A stretch of DNA of 64,000 nucleotides from Neptunomonas marina. GTDB lineage: Bacteria > Pseudomonadota > Gammaproteobacteria > Pseudomonadales > Balneatricaceae. The notes below the pieces were generated by a model. It ran no database searches, was not told the DNA's origin, and saw only the letters and a list, made by a program, of their open reading frames with translations. The translations under genes were made by a program, and so were the position numbers. This document shows, piece by piece, positions 1 through 8,789 of this stretch. The stretch's first letter is position 1. Every line of letters starts with the position of its first letter. Location of the stretch: the NCBI RefSeq assembly GCF_004005935.1, contig NZ_SACQ01000008.1, positions 62,001-126,000 on the forward strand, given 5' to 3'.

Positions 1-1
1 C

Positions 2-1015
2 ACCCTGTATCCTATTATTCAAGCCCCCATGGCGGGAGTTCAGGATTTCCGTTTAGCAGCGGCAATCTCAAATGCTGGTGGGCTGGGCTCGTTACCTGCT
101 GCGATGCTCAATACAGAGCAACTCGAGCAGGCACTTCTGGCGCTCAGCGAAGCGACCGATAACAGCTATAATGTTAACTTTTTTAGCCACACACAACCTA
201 CAGTTCAGCCAGAGCAGATTACGCGCTGGCATGAAGCTCTGGCTCCGCACTTCGCCAAGTTTAATATTGACCCCAGCACACTCACGGGAGGCGCTTCACG
301 ACAACCGTTCAATGAAGCGGCCGCTGAGGTACTCGAGCGCTTCAAGCCAGCCTATGTCAGCTTTCACTTTGGCCTGCCAGACAAAGCGCTACTGGAACGT
401 GTTAAACGCTGCGGCAGCGTGGTTATCTCCTCCGCCACTAGCACCGCCGAGGCGATATGGTTGGAGCAAAACGGCGCAGATATCATTGTTGCACAAGGCC
501 TAGAGGCCGGCGGGCATCGCGGTCACTTTTTGGATAGACAGGTCGAACACCAAATGGGGACATTCGCCTTACTACCCCAAGTTATTGCAGCCGTTAGCTG
601 CCCCGTTGTTGCTGCAGGAGGCATCGCAGATTCCAAGGGGATCAATGCAGCCCTTACGCTCGGTGCCTGCGCTGTTCAGTTAGGTACCACCTTCCTGCTC
701 TGCGATGAAGCCACAACCAGCCCACTGCATCGCGCCGCTTTGCAAAGTGAGGACGCAAACCATACAGCTCTCACCAACCTTTTCTCCGGTGGCGCAGCAC
801 GCGGTATCGTCAATGGCGTTATGCGGGACCTTGGAGCCATGAATGAGGCCGCACCACCTTTTCCTCTTGCTTCAACGGCGATCACCGCACTTCGACAAGC
901 TGCCGAGGCGCAAAATAGCAGCGATTATTCACCGCTATGGTGCGGTCAAAACAGATCTGGGTGCCAATCCATTCCCGCAGCTGAGCTACTCTATAGACTG
1001 TGCCAAGACATCTAG
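2..1015 (+). CDS. nitronate monooxygenase family protein (5' end missing)
   Basis: FMN-dependent enzyme of the nitronate monooxygenase / 2-nitropropane dioxygenase family, which oxidises alkyl nitronates to carbonyl compounds. The reading frame is open from base 2, and the first residues seen, TLYPIIQAPMAGVQ, are the family's N-terminal phosphate-loop signature, so only about ten residues are missing upstream. The ATG at 29 is internal to this motif and is not the start. Later motifs fit the TIM barrel: GGLGSLPAA near the start, the ADIIVAQGLEAGGHRG segment with the conserved His in the middle, and PVVAAGGIAD with GACAVQLGTTFLLCDEA toward the C-terminal third. It is followed after 9 bp by a DM13 gene, so the two are probably cotranscribed. 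The physiological substrate cannot be told from sequence. Confidence 0.9.
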   Translation, partial: TLYPIIQAPMAGVQDFRLAAAISNAGGLGSLPAAMLNTEQLEQALLALSEATDNSYNVNFFSHTQPTVQPEQITRWHEALAPHFAKFNIDPSTLTGGASRQPFNEAAAEVLERFKPAYVSFHFGLPDKALLERVKRCGSVVISSATSTAEAIWLEQNGADIIVAQGLEAGGHRGHFLDRQVEHQMGTFALLPQVIAAVSCPVVAAGGIADSKGINAALTLGACAVQLGTTFLLCDEATTSPLHRAALQSEDANHTALTNLFSGGAARGIVNGVMRDLGAMNEAAPPFPLASTAITALRQAAEAQNSSDYSPLWCGQNRSGCQSIPAAELLYRLCQDI

Positions 1016-1024
1016 GAGATCACT

Positions 1025-1495
1025 ATGTTTAAAATGCTATCGTTGGTTGTTTCACACACCGCTACAGCACTCGCAGGTTTCGCTCTCGGTATCTATATGC
1101 TGCCCATTTTAATGGCGCCCTCTGCGCCACCGGAAAATGCGGTTCAGCAAGTCGAGCAGGCTGCAACCTATCGCACGACATTCAGTAAAGAGCGCGCCGA
1201 CAGTGATTTTCTACACTGGGGCGAGGGCGATGTGTTTATCTCAGCAAAAGAGATCGCTTTCTCTGGTGAGCTAGCCCCAGGCCCTGCTTACAAGCTTTAC
1301 CTCTCACCGGTTTATGTAGAGACAGAAGCGGCATTTGCCGAGCATCAAAGCAAGATGTTGAAAGTGGGAGATATCGCGACCTTTGATCGTTTCGTCGTGC
1401 CACTGGGTGATAACGTCGACCTGAGCCAATACAATAGCGTTATCGTGTGGTGTGAGTCTTTTGATCAATACATCACATCAGCACAGTTTAAGTAA
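1025..1495 (+). CDS. DM13 domain protein, exported or membrane-anchored
   Basis: 156 residues. The N-terminus is a hydrophobic segment (about residues 5-28, LSLVVSHTATALAGFALG) that can be a signal anchor. The rest matches the DM13 fold, thought to act in electron transfer or redox sensing: a beta-rich stretch with ALAPGPAYKLYLSPVYVE-type wording, the GDNVDLSQYNSVIVWCESFDQYI segment and a single conserved Cys in VWCESF. A GGAGAT ribosome binding site precedes the ATG. It sits 9 bp after the nitronate monooxygenase gene and 20 bp before a membrane protein gene, suggesting one transcript. Role unknown. Confidence 0.75.
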   Translation: MFKMLSLVVSHTATALAGFALGIYMLPILMAPSAPPENAVQQVEQAATYRTTFSKERADSDFLHWGEGDVFISAKEIAFSGELAPGPAYKLYLSPVYVETEAAFAEHQSKMLKVGDIATFDRFVVPLGDNVDLSQYNSVIVWCESFDQYITSAQFK

Positions 1496-1515
1496 CACAT
1501 CATTAGAGGTAGTTC

Positions 1516-2514
1516 GTGTACAGCGATGACGATTTAAACCAAGCCGTTGATGCAGGCGTATTAACGGCCGAAGACGTGGGCCGCTTTCGTTCCTTTATCA
1601 GTGAACAGCAACACACCCAATCAGTCGATGAAGAGCATATCCGACTCGTCAGCGGCTTTAACGATATCTTCGTTTTAATCGCATGCGCACTAACATTGAC
1701 AGCCCTCTACTTTGTAACAACCGCCCTAAACGATCTGCTCGGCAGTCTCCTACTGGCTGTTGGCGCATGGGGTTTGAGCGAGTACTTCACGAAGCGTCGA
1801 CATATGGCCCTGCCCTCCATTGCGCTCTTGCTTGCTTTTACTGGCGCAGGTTTTGGTGTGGGTTGGCAACTGAGCGGAGCAATACCTGATGACCTGCCCG
1901 CGCGCTTTATGGTGGCCAGCGGCATAGCAGCGGCCGCTGCCACACTACACTGGTGGCGATTTCAGGTGCCAATCACCATTGCGGCAGGTACTGCTGCATT
2001 GGTCGCTATGATCTTTTCGTTTGTTTTGGTTGAGTTTCCTGATCAGGAGCAACTCGCAAACTTAGTGATGCTCAGCTTAGGCGTTGGCGTGTTCCTCTTT
2101 GCGATGCGCTGGGATATATCAGATCTGCAGCGCACTACCCGTCGTTCTGATGTGGCATTTTGGCTCCACTTACTCGCTTCGCCACTGATTATCCACCCGA
2201 TATTTTTACTCGCAGGCGTGCTAGAGATGGACAACAGCATCACCGCGGCAGTCGCGACTTTAACGATCTACCTTGTTATCGGCTTGATCTCGTTATTGGT
2301 AGATCGCAGAGCGCTGCTCGTCTCTGCATTGTTCTATGTGATCTATACATTGAGTAGCTTGTTTGAAAATTACGGTGCCATTGAGCTCAATATTGCACTG
2401 GCCGCCATGGTCATCGGCTCTTTGTTGCTACTACTATCGGTTTTCTGGCGTAACTGCCGCGAACAACTCCTGCGCGCTGCCCCTGCAACTTTGCTGCGCT
2501 ACCTTCCTCGCTAA
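1516..2514 (+). CDS. multi-pass membrane protein, DUF2157-like
   Basis: 332 residues starting with GTG (AGAGG upstream, no in-frame ATG nearby). The first 45 residues are soluble and acidic (DDDLNQAVDAGVLTAEDVGRF), resembling the small helical N-terminal domain of DUF2157-like proteins. The remainder holds roughly eight to ten membrane helices, for example around residues 52-70, 75-90, 100-118 and 128-145, and ends with a short basic tail. No catalytic motif is visible. It is the third gene of a + strand run and lies 14 bp before the dioxygenase gene. Function unknown; the family name is tentative. Confidence 0.65.
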   Translation: MYSDDDLNQAVDAGVLTAEDVGRFRSFISEQQHTQSVDEEHIRLVSGFNDIFVLIACALTLTALYFVTTALNDLLGSLLLAVGAWGLSEYFTKRRHMALPSIALLLAFTGAGFGVGWQLSGAIPDDLPARFMVASGIAAAAATLHWWRFQVPITIAAGTAALVAMIFSFVLVEFPDQEQLANLVMLSLGVGVFLFAMRWDISDLQRTTRRSDVAFWLHLLASPLIIHPIFLLAGVLEMDNSITAAVATLTIYLVIGLISLLVDRRALLVSALFYVIYTLSSLFENYGAIELNIALAAMVIGSLLLLLSVFWRNCREQLLRAAPATLLRYLPR

Positions 2515-2528
2515 CACAGGCCATCCAT

Positions 2529-3332
2529 ATGTCAGATACCCTCCTTGCTCCTGTTCTGTTTCTGCCACATGGTGGTGGGCCACTGCCACTACTTGGTGAA
2601 CCTAGCCATAAGCCGTTTGTGGACTGGCTCTCAACGCTAGCGCCTAACCTTCCAAGGCCGAAAGCGATTCTAGTGATCAGCGCGCACTGGGAAACCCCCG
2701 TCCCCAGCGTAACGGCCAGTGAAGACCCAGGTATCGTGCACGATTATTACGGCTTTCCCGAGGCGGCTTACAAAATAGAGTATCCAGTCAAAGGGAGCCC
2801 GGCACTCTCACGCACGGTTATCGCGCTCTTAAAACAACAGGGGATGCTAGCGGTACAAGATGAGCTGCGCCCACTCGATCACGGCGTGTTTGTGCCCTTA
2901 ACACTGCTCTACCCCAATGCCGATATCCCCTGCGTCCAGCTATCTTTGCTAGATCATTTAAACCCCGAAACCCACATTGAGCTAGGCGAAGCATTGCGCG
3001 AATTACGCAAGAAAGGCGTTTTGATCATCGGTTCCGGCTTGAGCTTTCACAACTTGAAAGTATTTTTTGACCGCCAAGCGGATGGCGCTCGAGGCGAACA
3101 ATTTGACCAATGGCTAACGGACACCTGCTGTGCGCCGAATCACAGTTACGCCGCACGTTGCGAGCGTTTGATCAACTGGGAAACTGCACCCGAGGCGCGC
3201 TACTGCCACCCACGTGAAGAGCACCTCCTCCCATTACACGTCTGCCTAGGTGCTGGCGGCGATGCTCCTGCAGAGCATGTTTTCTCGGACTATATGCTCC
3301 GCCAGAAGGTGAGCGGATATCTGTGGCGCTAA
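2529..3332 (+). CDS. DODA-type extradiol ring-cleavage dioxygenase (YgiD/LigB family)
   Basis: 267 residues, the usual length for the 4,5-DOPA extradiol dioxygenase class (LigB superfamily, non-haem metal). Features seen: PVLFLPHGGGPLPLLG at residues 6-21 with the first metal His, AILVISAHWETP with the second His, the loop LDHGVFVPLTLLYPNADIPCVQLSL with a third His, and IIGSGLSFHNL near residue 165. E. coli YgiD acts on DOPA in vitro and the native substrate is not established. The gene ends the first + strand run; 290 bp follow before the next gene. Confidence 0.85.
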   Translation: MSDTLLAPVLFLPHGGGPLPLLGEPSHKPFVDWLSTLAPNLPRPKAILVISAHWETPVPSVTASEDPGIVHDYYGFPEAAYKIEYPVKGSPALSRTVIALLKQQGMLAVQDELRPLDHGVFVPLTLLYPNADIPCVQLSLLDHLNPETHIELGEALRELRKKGVLIIGSGLSFHNLKVFFDRQADGARGEQFDQWLTDTCCAPNHSYAARCERLINWETAPEARYCHPREEHLLPLHVCLGAGGDAPAEHVFSDYMLRQKVSGYLWR

Positions 3333-3411
3333 TAAAGAACACCTCCCTGCTGATACACGGCAGATAATTTACACTTTTGCGGCGTAAACCTTTTAACACA
3401 CGCGACTTTGC

Positions 3412-3438
3412 TTGCAACGGCTACGAAGTCGCTATAGT
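3412..3438 (+). promoter_or_regulatory. probable sigma-70 promoter for the sodium symporter gene
   Basis: TTGCAA at 3412-3417 and TATAGT at 3433-3438 are separated by 15 bases (16 if CTTGCA is taken). They would start an RNA near 3445, giving a leader of about 178 bases. That leader has several short inverted repeats: TTGTTG-CGAT-CCAACAA around 3500-3516 and CTAGCT-TGCG-AGCTAG around 3540-3556. Nothing else gene-like is seen in 3333-3622. Confidence 0.45.
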
Positions 3439-3622
3439 GTTCGACCTCCCAGTTAGAGTCCAAAAGATGAGACGGGCGATCAACACACAACTACGTCGTG
3501 TTTGTTGCGATCCAACAAAGCCGATCAGGTAGTCCAGCGCTAGCTTGCGAGCTAGGTTTTGTGTATTCGTATCATCAGCTCCTCACTTTGGCTTAATCGA
3601 ATAGAGATAACAGGAGTATCGG

Positions 3623-5017
3623 GTGAGCAACCATACCGAGATCAACCCAGCGGCTCGCGCAGGCAGCCCCATGTGGTCATCACGTCTAGCTTTCATCCTA
3701 GCGGCAACCGGCTCTGCGGTGGGCTTAGGAAATATCTGGAAGTTCCCGTATATCACAGGAGAGAACGGCGGCGGCGCATTCGTCGTTGTCTATCTGTTGT
3801 GTATTGCGATGATCGGTATCCCCATCATGATCGCCGAAGTCAGCCTCGGCCGCCGTGGCCGATTAAGCCCGATTAATACCATGAAACAGCTCGCGCGTGC
3901 TGATGGCGCCTCGCAAAACTGGAAGTACCTCGGCTGGATGGGCGTGATCGCGGCGTTTTTGATTCTCTCTTTCTATTCAGTCATTGGTGGTTGGTCGCTC
4001 TCTTATATCGGCCACGCCTTCTCCGGCGAGTTTGAAGGTGCTGGCAGCGATAAAATTGGGGCGATCTTCGGTGCTATGCTATCCAGCCCTGAAACACTGA
4101 TGATCTGGCATTCGGTATTTTTACTTATCGTTGTCGCTATTTTATCGCAGGGTATTCGCTCTGGCTTGGAGAAAGCGGTTAACGTCCTCATGCCCATGCT
4201 CTTCTTGCTGTTGCTCGTGATGGTTGGCTACGCGATGTCAACAAGCCAGTTTTCGCAAGCGGTCGACTTTTTATTCACGCCGGATTTTTCAAAGCTCACA
4301 ACAGAGGGCGTATTAAGTGCGTTGGGTCATGCCTTCTTTACGCTAAGCCTCGGCTCCTGCGCCATGATGGCCTATGGCTCATTCTTACCCAGCCAAGTCT
4401 CTGTGGCGCGCACCGCGATCACCGTTTCAGTCATCGACACTGTTGTTGCACTGCTGGCAGGTTTAGCGATCTTCCCGCTGGCTTTTGCAAACGGACTTGA
4501 ACCAAGTGCAGGCCCTGGCCTGATCTTCCAAACCCTGCCGATCGCGTTTGGGCAGATGCCTGCTGGCACGTTCTTCGCGACACTGTTCTTCTCTCTGCTT
4601 TTGATCGCTGCAATTACATCGGCGATCTCCATGCTGGAGCCTTTGATTGAATGGCTAGAGGAGCAACGGGGCATCAACCGTAAAGTGGCCGCTTTGATTG
4701 CGGGCGTGCTGGTATGGAGTGTCGGACTGTTAACGGTGTTCTCGTTTAACAATTGGGCAGACCTACACCCGCTGTCATTTGTGCCCGTCTTCGCTGAGAA
4801 AACTTTCTTCGATATTTTCGACTACCTGACAGCTAATATCATGCTGCCACTGGGAGGCTTGTTTATCGTGGTGTACTTTGCCTGGTTTATGAATCCAGAC
4901 GCCGCGCGCCATGAGGTGGGGATTAAGTCCGATAATGTATACCGATTGACTCATTTCGTTATGCGCTATGTTTCACCGGCTCTTGTTCTGATTGTCTTTC
5001 TCTATAACCTACTGTAA
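3623..5017 (+). CDS. sodium-dependent transporter, NSS/SNF family
   Basis: 464-residue neurotransmitter:sodium symporter family protein with about 11-12 membrane helices, likely a Na+-coupled amino acid or amine importer in the inner membrane. The GTG start follows AGGAG at 3612-3616. Helix 1 carries the family signature FILAATGSAVGLGNIWKFPY (residues about 19-38), whose unwound GxGN region binds Na+ and substrate. YSVIGGWSLSY is the helix 3 region and SLGSCAMMAYGSF the helix 6 region. A hairpin follows the stop. Substrate is not readable; bacterial members carry Leu, Trp or Tyr among others. Confidence 0.9.
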   Translation: MSNHTEINPAARAGSPMWSSRLAFILAATGSAVGLGNIWKFPYITGENGGGAFVVVYLLCIAMIGIPIMIAEVSLGRRGRLSPINTMKQLARADGASQNWKYLGWMGVIAAFLILSFYSVIGGWSLSYIGHAFSGEFEGAGSDKIGAIFGAMLSSPETLMIWHSVFLLIVVAILSQGIRSGLEKAVNVLMPMLFLLLLVMVGYAMSTSQFSQAVDFLFTPDFSKLTTEGVLSALGHAFFTLSLGSCAMMAYGSFLPSQVSVARTAITVSVIDTVVALLAGLAIFPLAFANGLEPSAGPGLIFQTLPIAFGQMPAGTFFATLFFSLLLIAAITSAISMLEPLIEWLEEQRGINRKVAALIAGVLVWSVGLLTVFSFNNWADLHPLSFVPVFAEKTFFDIFDYLTANIMLPLGGLFIVVYFAWFMNPDAARHEVGIKSDNVYRLTHFVMRYVSPALVLIVFLYNLL

Positions 5018-5034
5018 CGAGTGACCTTTTATGG

Positions 5035-5059
5035 GGCAAAGCTCGTTAGCTTGCCCCTA
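5035..5059 (+). terminator. stem-loop after the symporter gene
   Basis: GGGGCAA, a bulged A, GCT, loop CGTT, AGC and TTGCCCC form a 10-bp stem 18 bases after the stop codon. The T tract afterwards is poor (TAATTG), so it may stabilise the mRNA end or act as a weak terminator. Confidence 0.5.
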
Positions 5060-5248
5060 ATTGAGCCAGCTGAAAATTGTTTGCTGAATACACTGAAGTT
5101 TGAATTGACACTTAATTTCATCACTCGCTATACTCGGCATTGCTTTAGATTTCACCGATTTATGTTTCAATGCGAAGCCTTTAACGAGTGCCTCGTCCTG
5201 TAATTCATAATTTCTAGAAAGCTTTTGCACCAAAAAATTTACGCTGTT

Positions 5249-5264
5249 AATGCAAAATTGCATT
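5249..5264. repeat. palindrome in the cold-shock gene leader
   Basis: AATGCAA-AA-TTGCATT is a perfect inverted repeat 40 bp before the csp start codon, in an AT-rich stretch. Cold-shock genes of this family have long structured leaders, so it may be an RNA hairpin near the start. It could also be an operator. The rest of 5060-5303 shows no gene I trust. Confidence 0.4.
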
Positions 5265-5303
5265 TTCAGTACTTCCAATAGATTGAGTTTATAGGACTAA
5301 TTA

Positions 5304-5510
5304 ATGTCTAAGATTACTGGCACAGTTAAATGGTTTAACGAAGAGAAAGGCTTCGGCTTCATTCAACAAGAAAACGGCCCAGACGTTTTCGCTCACTTCA
5401 GCGCTATCCAAGGTGACGGCTACCGTACACTGGCTGAAGGTCAGCAGGTTGAGTTTGAAGTAACGCAAGGCCAAAAAGGCCCACAAGCGGAAAACATCAC
5501 TAAGCTGTAA
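5304..5510 (+). CDS. cold-shock protein, CspA family
   Basis: 68 residues, one cold-shock domain (OB fold) that binds single-stranded RNA and DNA and melts RNA secondary structure. RNP1 is seen as KGFGFIQQ (residues 16-23) and RNP2 as DVFAHFSAI (residues 30-38), with the usual [10 protein letters not shown] start. Length is typical. The gene stands alone between a leader of up to about 280 bp and a strong terminator, the usual arrangement for csp genes. Whether it is cold-induced or constitutive cannot be decided. Confidence 0.95.
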   Translation: MSKITGTVKWFNEEKGFGFIQQENGPDVFAHFSAIQGDGYRTLAEGQQVEFEVTQGQKGPQAENITKL

Positions 5511-5560
5511 TATCCGGTATTATCACTTCGCTTCTATCGACTCGATAGTAAGCAAAAAAA

Positions 5561-5587
5561 AGCATGGCTAACGCCGTGCTTTTTTAT
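5561..5587 (+). terminator. rho-independent terminator of the csp gene
   Basis: AGCATGGC-TAAC-GCCGTGCT (one G-T pair) is followed by TTTTTTATTT and preceded by an A tract, so it could also work on the other strand. Confidence 0.9.
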
Positions 5588-5758
5588 TTGTGTTATAAAT
5601 CAAAGAGATACACACCCTCCTTACGTATAACAGAATATCTCTACAAATATCCCCTTCGGGGTATAGCTGTTAATACCTGCCAAGCTCTATCTTAAAAACT
5701 CAATACAAGTGCGTGGCTTGTTCACGCACGAGACACTGTTCATTGGTAGAGAGCAATT

Positions 5759-7042
5759 ATGGCAAAACCTTCCCACACCGGATCTTACTATGCAGCTTCA
5801 GCGAACGACACTCGCCTGCGTCCTCAACTCAACGAGGAGATTTCGGTCGATGTCTGTATCGTTGGTGCTGGTTTCACCGGCATGTCGACAGCGCTTCATT
5901 TGGCAGAGCAGGGCTTTCGTGTCGCTGTACTTGAAGCTAGCCGCATCGGTTTCGGGGCGTCTGGACGTAACGGTGGGCAAATCGTCCACAGCTATAGCCG
6001 TGATATCGATTTTATCGAGCAGCACTATGGCGAAAAAACAGCCGCTACGATGGGCGCTATGGCCTTCGAAGGCGGACAAATTCTGCGCCGTTTCGTGAGC
6101 GATTACAGTATCGACTGCGATTTAAAGCCAGGCGGTATCTTCGCTGCATGCAACAAGAAACAGTTCCGCGAGCTTGAAAGCAAAAAGGCGTTGTGGGAAC
6201 GCTATGGTCACAAACAGCTCACCCTTTTAGATGCGACACAAACGCAGCAGCACATTGGCTCAGATCGTTATGAGGGTGCACTACTCGACGACTCCGGCGG
6301 CCACTTCCACCCCTTAAACCTCGTGCTAGGCGAAGCCGCAGCGCTGGAATCGTTAGGAGGGGTTATCTATGAGGATAGCGCGGTTACAGAAATTAAACCG
6401 GGCAACAAAGCAACAGTGTGCACAGCTCAAGGCAGTGTGACAGCCGATTTTGTCGTTGTTGCAGGTAACGCCTATCAGACAGGCCTGCTTCCTAAGCAAG
6501 AGAGCAAATCGATGCCCTGCGGTACGCAAGTCATTGCGACGGAGCCGCTGTCTAAAGATCAGCAGCAAGCACTGTTGCCAAACGATCACTGCGTGGAAGA
6601 TTGCAACTATCTGCTCGATTATTACCGCATCTCTGGCGACGGCCGCCTGATCTACGGCGGCGGCGTTACTTATGGTGCGCGCGAGCCGGACAAGATCGAA
6701 GCGCTGATCGTACCTAAGATGCTCAAAACCTTCCCTGAGCTAAAAGGCACTAAAGTCGACTTCGCATGGACAGGTAACTTCCTGTTGACGCTGATGCGTC
6801 TGCCACAGTTCGGCCGCATTGAAAATAACATCTATTACGCTCAGGGCTACAGTGGCCACGGCGTTACAAGTTCGCATCTCGCTGGCAAAGTGCTGAGCGA
6901 TGCTATCCAGAACCAAGCCGAGCGCTTCGATGTGCTCGCCAGCCTGCCGCAGTATCCGTTCCCTGGCGGGCGTGCTCTTCGCATCCCTTATACAGCTATG
7001 GGTGCTTGGTATTACGACCTTCGGGACAAGCTAGGAATCTAG
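5759..7042 (+). CDS. FAD-dependent oxidoreductase, PuuB-like (gamma-glutamylputrescine oxidase type)
   Basis: 427-residue DAO/GlcD-type flavoprotein. The dinucleotide-binding motif DVCIVGAGFTGMSTALHLAEQG lies at about residues 27-48, and GFGASGRNGGQIVHSYS follows, which is typical of the PuuB/OrdL group. The C-terminal part has IYYAQGYSGHGVTSSHLAGK, the conserved FAD-contact loop. PuuB oxidises gamma-glutamylputrescine to gamma-glutamyl-gamma-aminobutyraldehyde and H2O2. It shares its architecture with the second copy at 14762-16039. An NhaC-type antiporter gene follows by 49 bp, probably in the same transcript. Exact amine substrate unknown. Confidence 0.85.
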   Translation: MAKPSHTGSYYAASANDTRLRPQLNEEISVDVCIVGAGFTGMSTALHLAEQGFRVAVLEASRIGFGASGRNGGQIVHSYSRDIDFIEQHYGEKTAATMGAMAFEGGQILRRFVSDYSIDCDLKPGGIFAACNKKQFRELESKKALWERYGHKQLTLLDATQTQQHIGSDRYEGALLDDSGGHFHPLNLVLGEAAALESLGGVIYEDSAVTEIKPGNKATVCTAQGSVTADFVVVAGNAYQTGLLPKQESKSMPCGTQVIATEPLSKDQQQALLPNDHCVEDCNYLLDYYRISGDGRLIYGGGVTYGAREPDKIEALIVPKMLKTFPELKGTKVDFAWTGNFLLTLMRLPQFGRIENNIYYAQGYSGHGVTSSHLAGKVLSDAIQNQAERFDVLASLPQYPFPGGRALRIPYTAMGAWYYDLRDKLGI

Positions 7043-7091
7043 GCACCCAAGGACGCTTCTCTTTTATAACAAATATAAACAAGGTGTATTT

Positions 7092-8597
7092 ATGAATACC
7101 GATGTCGCTACGCCCGACACATTGAGTTCGAGTGCTTTGCCCCCACGGTCGTTACGTGCCACCAGCCGCTGGGTGCTGTTTTTTGCCGCAATTATGGGCG
7201 GTTTTGTTTATCTATCTTCTACCCATGAAAGTGGAACACCCTACGGCGGGCTGAGCCTATTGCCCGCTATTTTGATCTTGATCGTTGCGGTCATTACCAA
7301 AAAACCGCTCGAGTCTATCTTCTCAGGCATTGTAGCGGGGCTCTTGTTACTCGATCCTAGCAGCTTAATCACCGGTCTTGGTGATATCTCAATGAGTGTT
7401 GTTATGGATGAAACGATCGCATGGATCGTTCTGGTGTGCGGCATGATGGGCGGCTTGATCAATATGCTGGAGCGCGGCGGTAGCGTTTTAAGCTTTGGTG
7501 AACTGCTCGCTTCTCGTATCAAGTCAAAACGCGCGACCATGCTCACAACCTGTACTTTGGGCGTGATGGTATTTATCGATGACTACCTAAACTCACTGGC
7601 CGTTTCAGCGTCAATGAAAAACCTAACAGACCGCTACCGCATCTCCCGCGAGAAGCTCGCCTTCTTGGTGGACTCCACCGCAGCGCCGGTCTGTATTCTG
7701 GTGCCGGTTTCGACGTGGGCGGTCTATTTCGCAGCCTTGCTGGAAGAGAACGGAGCGGCATCTAAGGGTGAAGGGATGTCTCTCTACATCGAAGCGATCC
7801 CTTACATGGCCTACGGCTGGATCGCGCTAATGGTGGTATTTTTGGTCGCTGCTGGCATTTTAGGTGACATCGGCCCAATGAAAGATGCTGAGATGCGCGC
7901 ACAAGCAGGCCAGCCGGTTCCTGATGGTTGCGCACAAGATGGCTTCGATACTGGCAAGCTACCAAAAACGCATCCCGTTGTTGGGCTGATGAACTTTCTA
8001 TTACCGATGGCGGTGTTGGTGGCTGCCAGTGTTTACTACGAGATCGACCTGTTGCTGGGCGCACTCGTCGCATCTCTATTCACTATGATTCTCTATTTTT
8101 GGCAAAACCTGCTGTCGTTTGGTGAGCTAGTTGATGCCATGCTCGATGGCTTTAAAGTGATGCTTCACCCCATCGCTGTGGTCTGTGCAGGCTTTATGCT
8201 CAAAGACGTTAACGACCAGCTTGGCATGACACCTTACATTATTGAGTCCCTCACGCCTTGGCTATCTCCTGCCCTGCTGCCGGCGCTAGTATTCGCTGCC
8301 ATGGCTGCTGTGGTATTTGCCACAGGATCGAGCTGGGGTGTTTTCGTGGTATCGCTACCGATCGTAATTCCTATGGCCATGTCCATGAACATGTCGATGC
8401 CTCTCACCGTTGGCGCTCTGCTATCTGCTTCGGCTTTTGGTAGCCACGCTTGCTTCTTCAGTGATTCAACGGTGCTATCATCTCAGGGCTCTGGATGTAC
8501 CGCAATGCAGCACGCATTAACACAGATCCCCTACGCGTTGATTGGTGCTGTTATCACCTTTGCAGCCCTCCTTGCGCTCGGTTTTGCATTCGCTTAA
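7092..8597 (+). CDS. Na+/H+ antiporter NhaC family protein
   Basis: 501-residue inner-membrane carrier of the NhaC/ion transporter superfamily with about 12 helices. The motif LGVMVFIDDYLNSLAV (near residue 160) and the TAAPVCILVPVSTWAVYF segment are typical. The C-terminal half has FATGSSWGVFVVSLPI and SAFGSHACFFSDSTVLSS, the conserved polar loops of the family. Many relatives carry amino acids or organic acids instead of only Na+. Pairing with a PuuB-like gene suggests exchange of an amine or a catabolic product, but this is inference. Confidence 0.85.
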   Translation: MNTDVATPDTLSSSALPPRSLRATSRWVLFFAAIMGGFVYLSSTHESGTPYGGLSLLPAILILIVAVITKKPLESIFSGIVAGLLLLDPSSLITGLGDISMSVVMDETIAWIVLVCGMMGGLINMLERGGSVLSFGELLASRIKSKRATMLTTCTLGVMVFIDDYLNSLAVSASMKNLTDRYRISREKLAFLVDSTAAPVCILVPVSTWAVYFAALLEENGAASKGEGMSLYIEAIPYMAYGWIALMVVFLVAAGILGDIGPMKDAEMRAQAGQPVPDGCAQDGFDTGKLPKTHPVVGLMNFLLPMAVLVAASVYYEIDLLLGALVASLFTMILYFWQNLLSFGELVDAMLDGFKVMLHPIAVVCAGFMLKDVNDQLGMTPYIIESLTPWLSPALLPALVFAAMAAVVFATGSSWGVFVVSLPIVIPMAMSMNMSMPLTVGALLSASAFGSHACFFSDSTVLSSQGSGCTAMQHALTQIPYALIGAVITFAALLALGFAFA

Positions 8598-8611
8598 AAC
8601 CATACCTTTTT

Positions 8612-8635
8612 GAGACCGGCCTGTGTGCCGGTCTC
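8612..8635. repeat. perfect 9-bp stem-loop after the antiporter gene
   Basis: GAGACCGGC-CTGTGT-GCCGGTCTC lies 14 bases after the stop codon. No T tract follows on the + strand, so it is listed as a hairpin that may protect the 3' end rather than a proven terminator. Confidence 0.55.
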
Positions 8636-8789
8636 ACCGCAGGTCGTCACCTCTTATGTAAATCTCTATTCTAAGCTGGTATTTCTCCCGCTATTGCTCA
8701 TTATTAAAGAATGCACACTGAACTTTTGCTCTAAGCGTGTACACTAAGCGCTTATTCTGACGTTTCGTCATCTATTGTTAGAGGGGCTT

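Noticed and set aside
5021-5203. 60-codon frame right after the symporter gene
   Set aside because: Its first part is the hairpin after the symporter gene, it has no ribosome site and no recognisable content; the region is better seen as the csp leader.
8612-8635. Rho-independent terminator after the antiporter
   Set aside because: The stem is perfect, but no T run follows on the + strand, so it is reported only as a hairpin.
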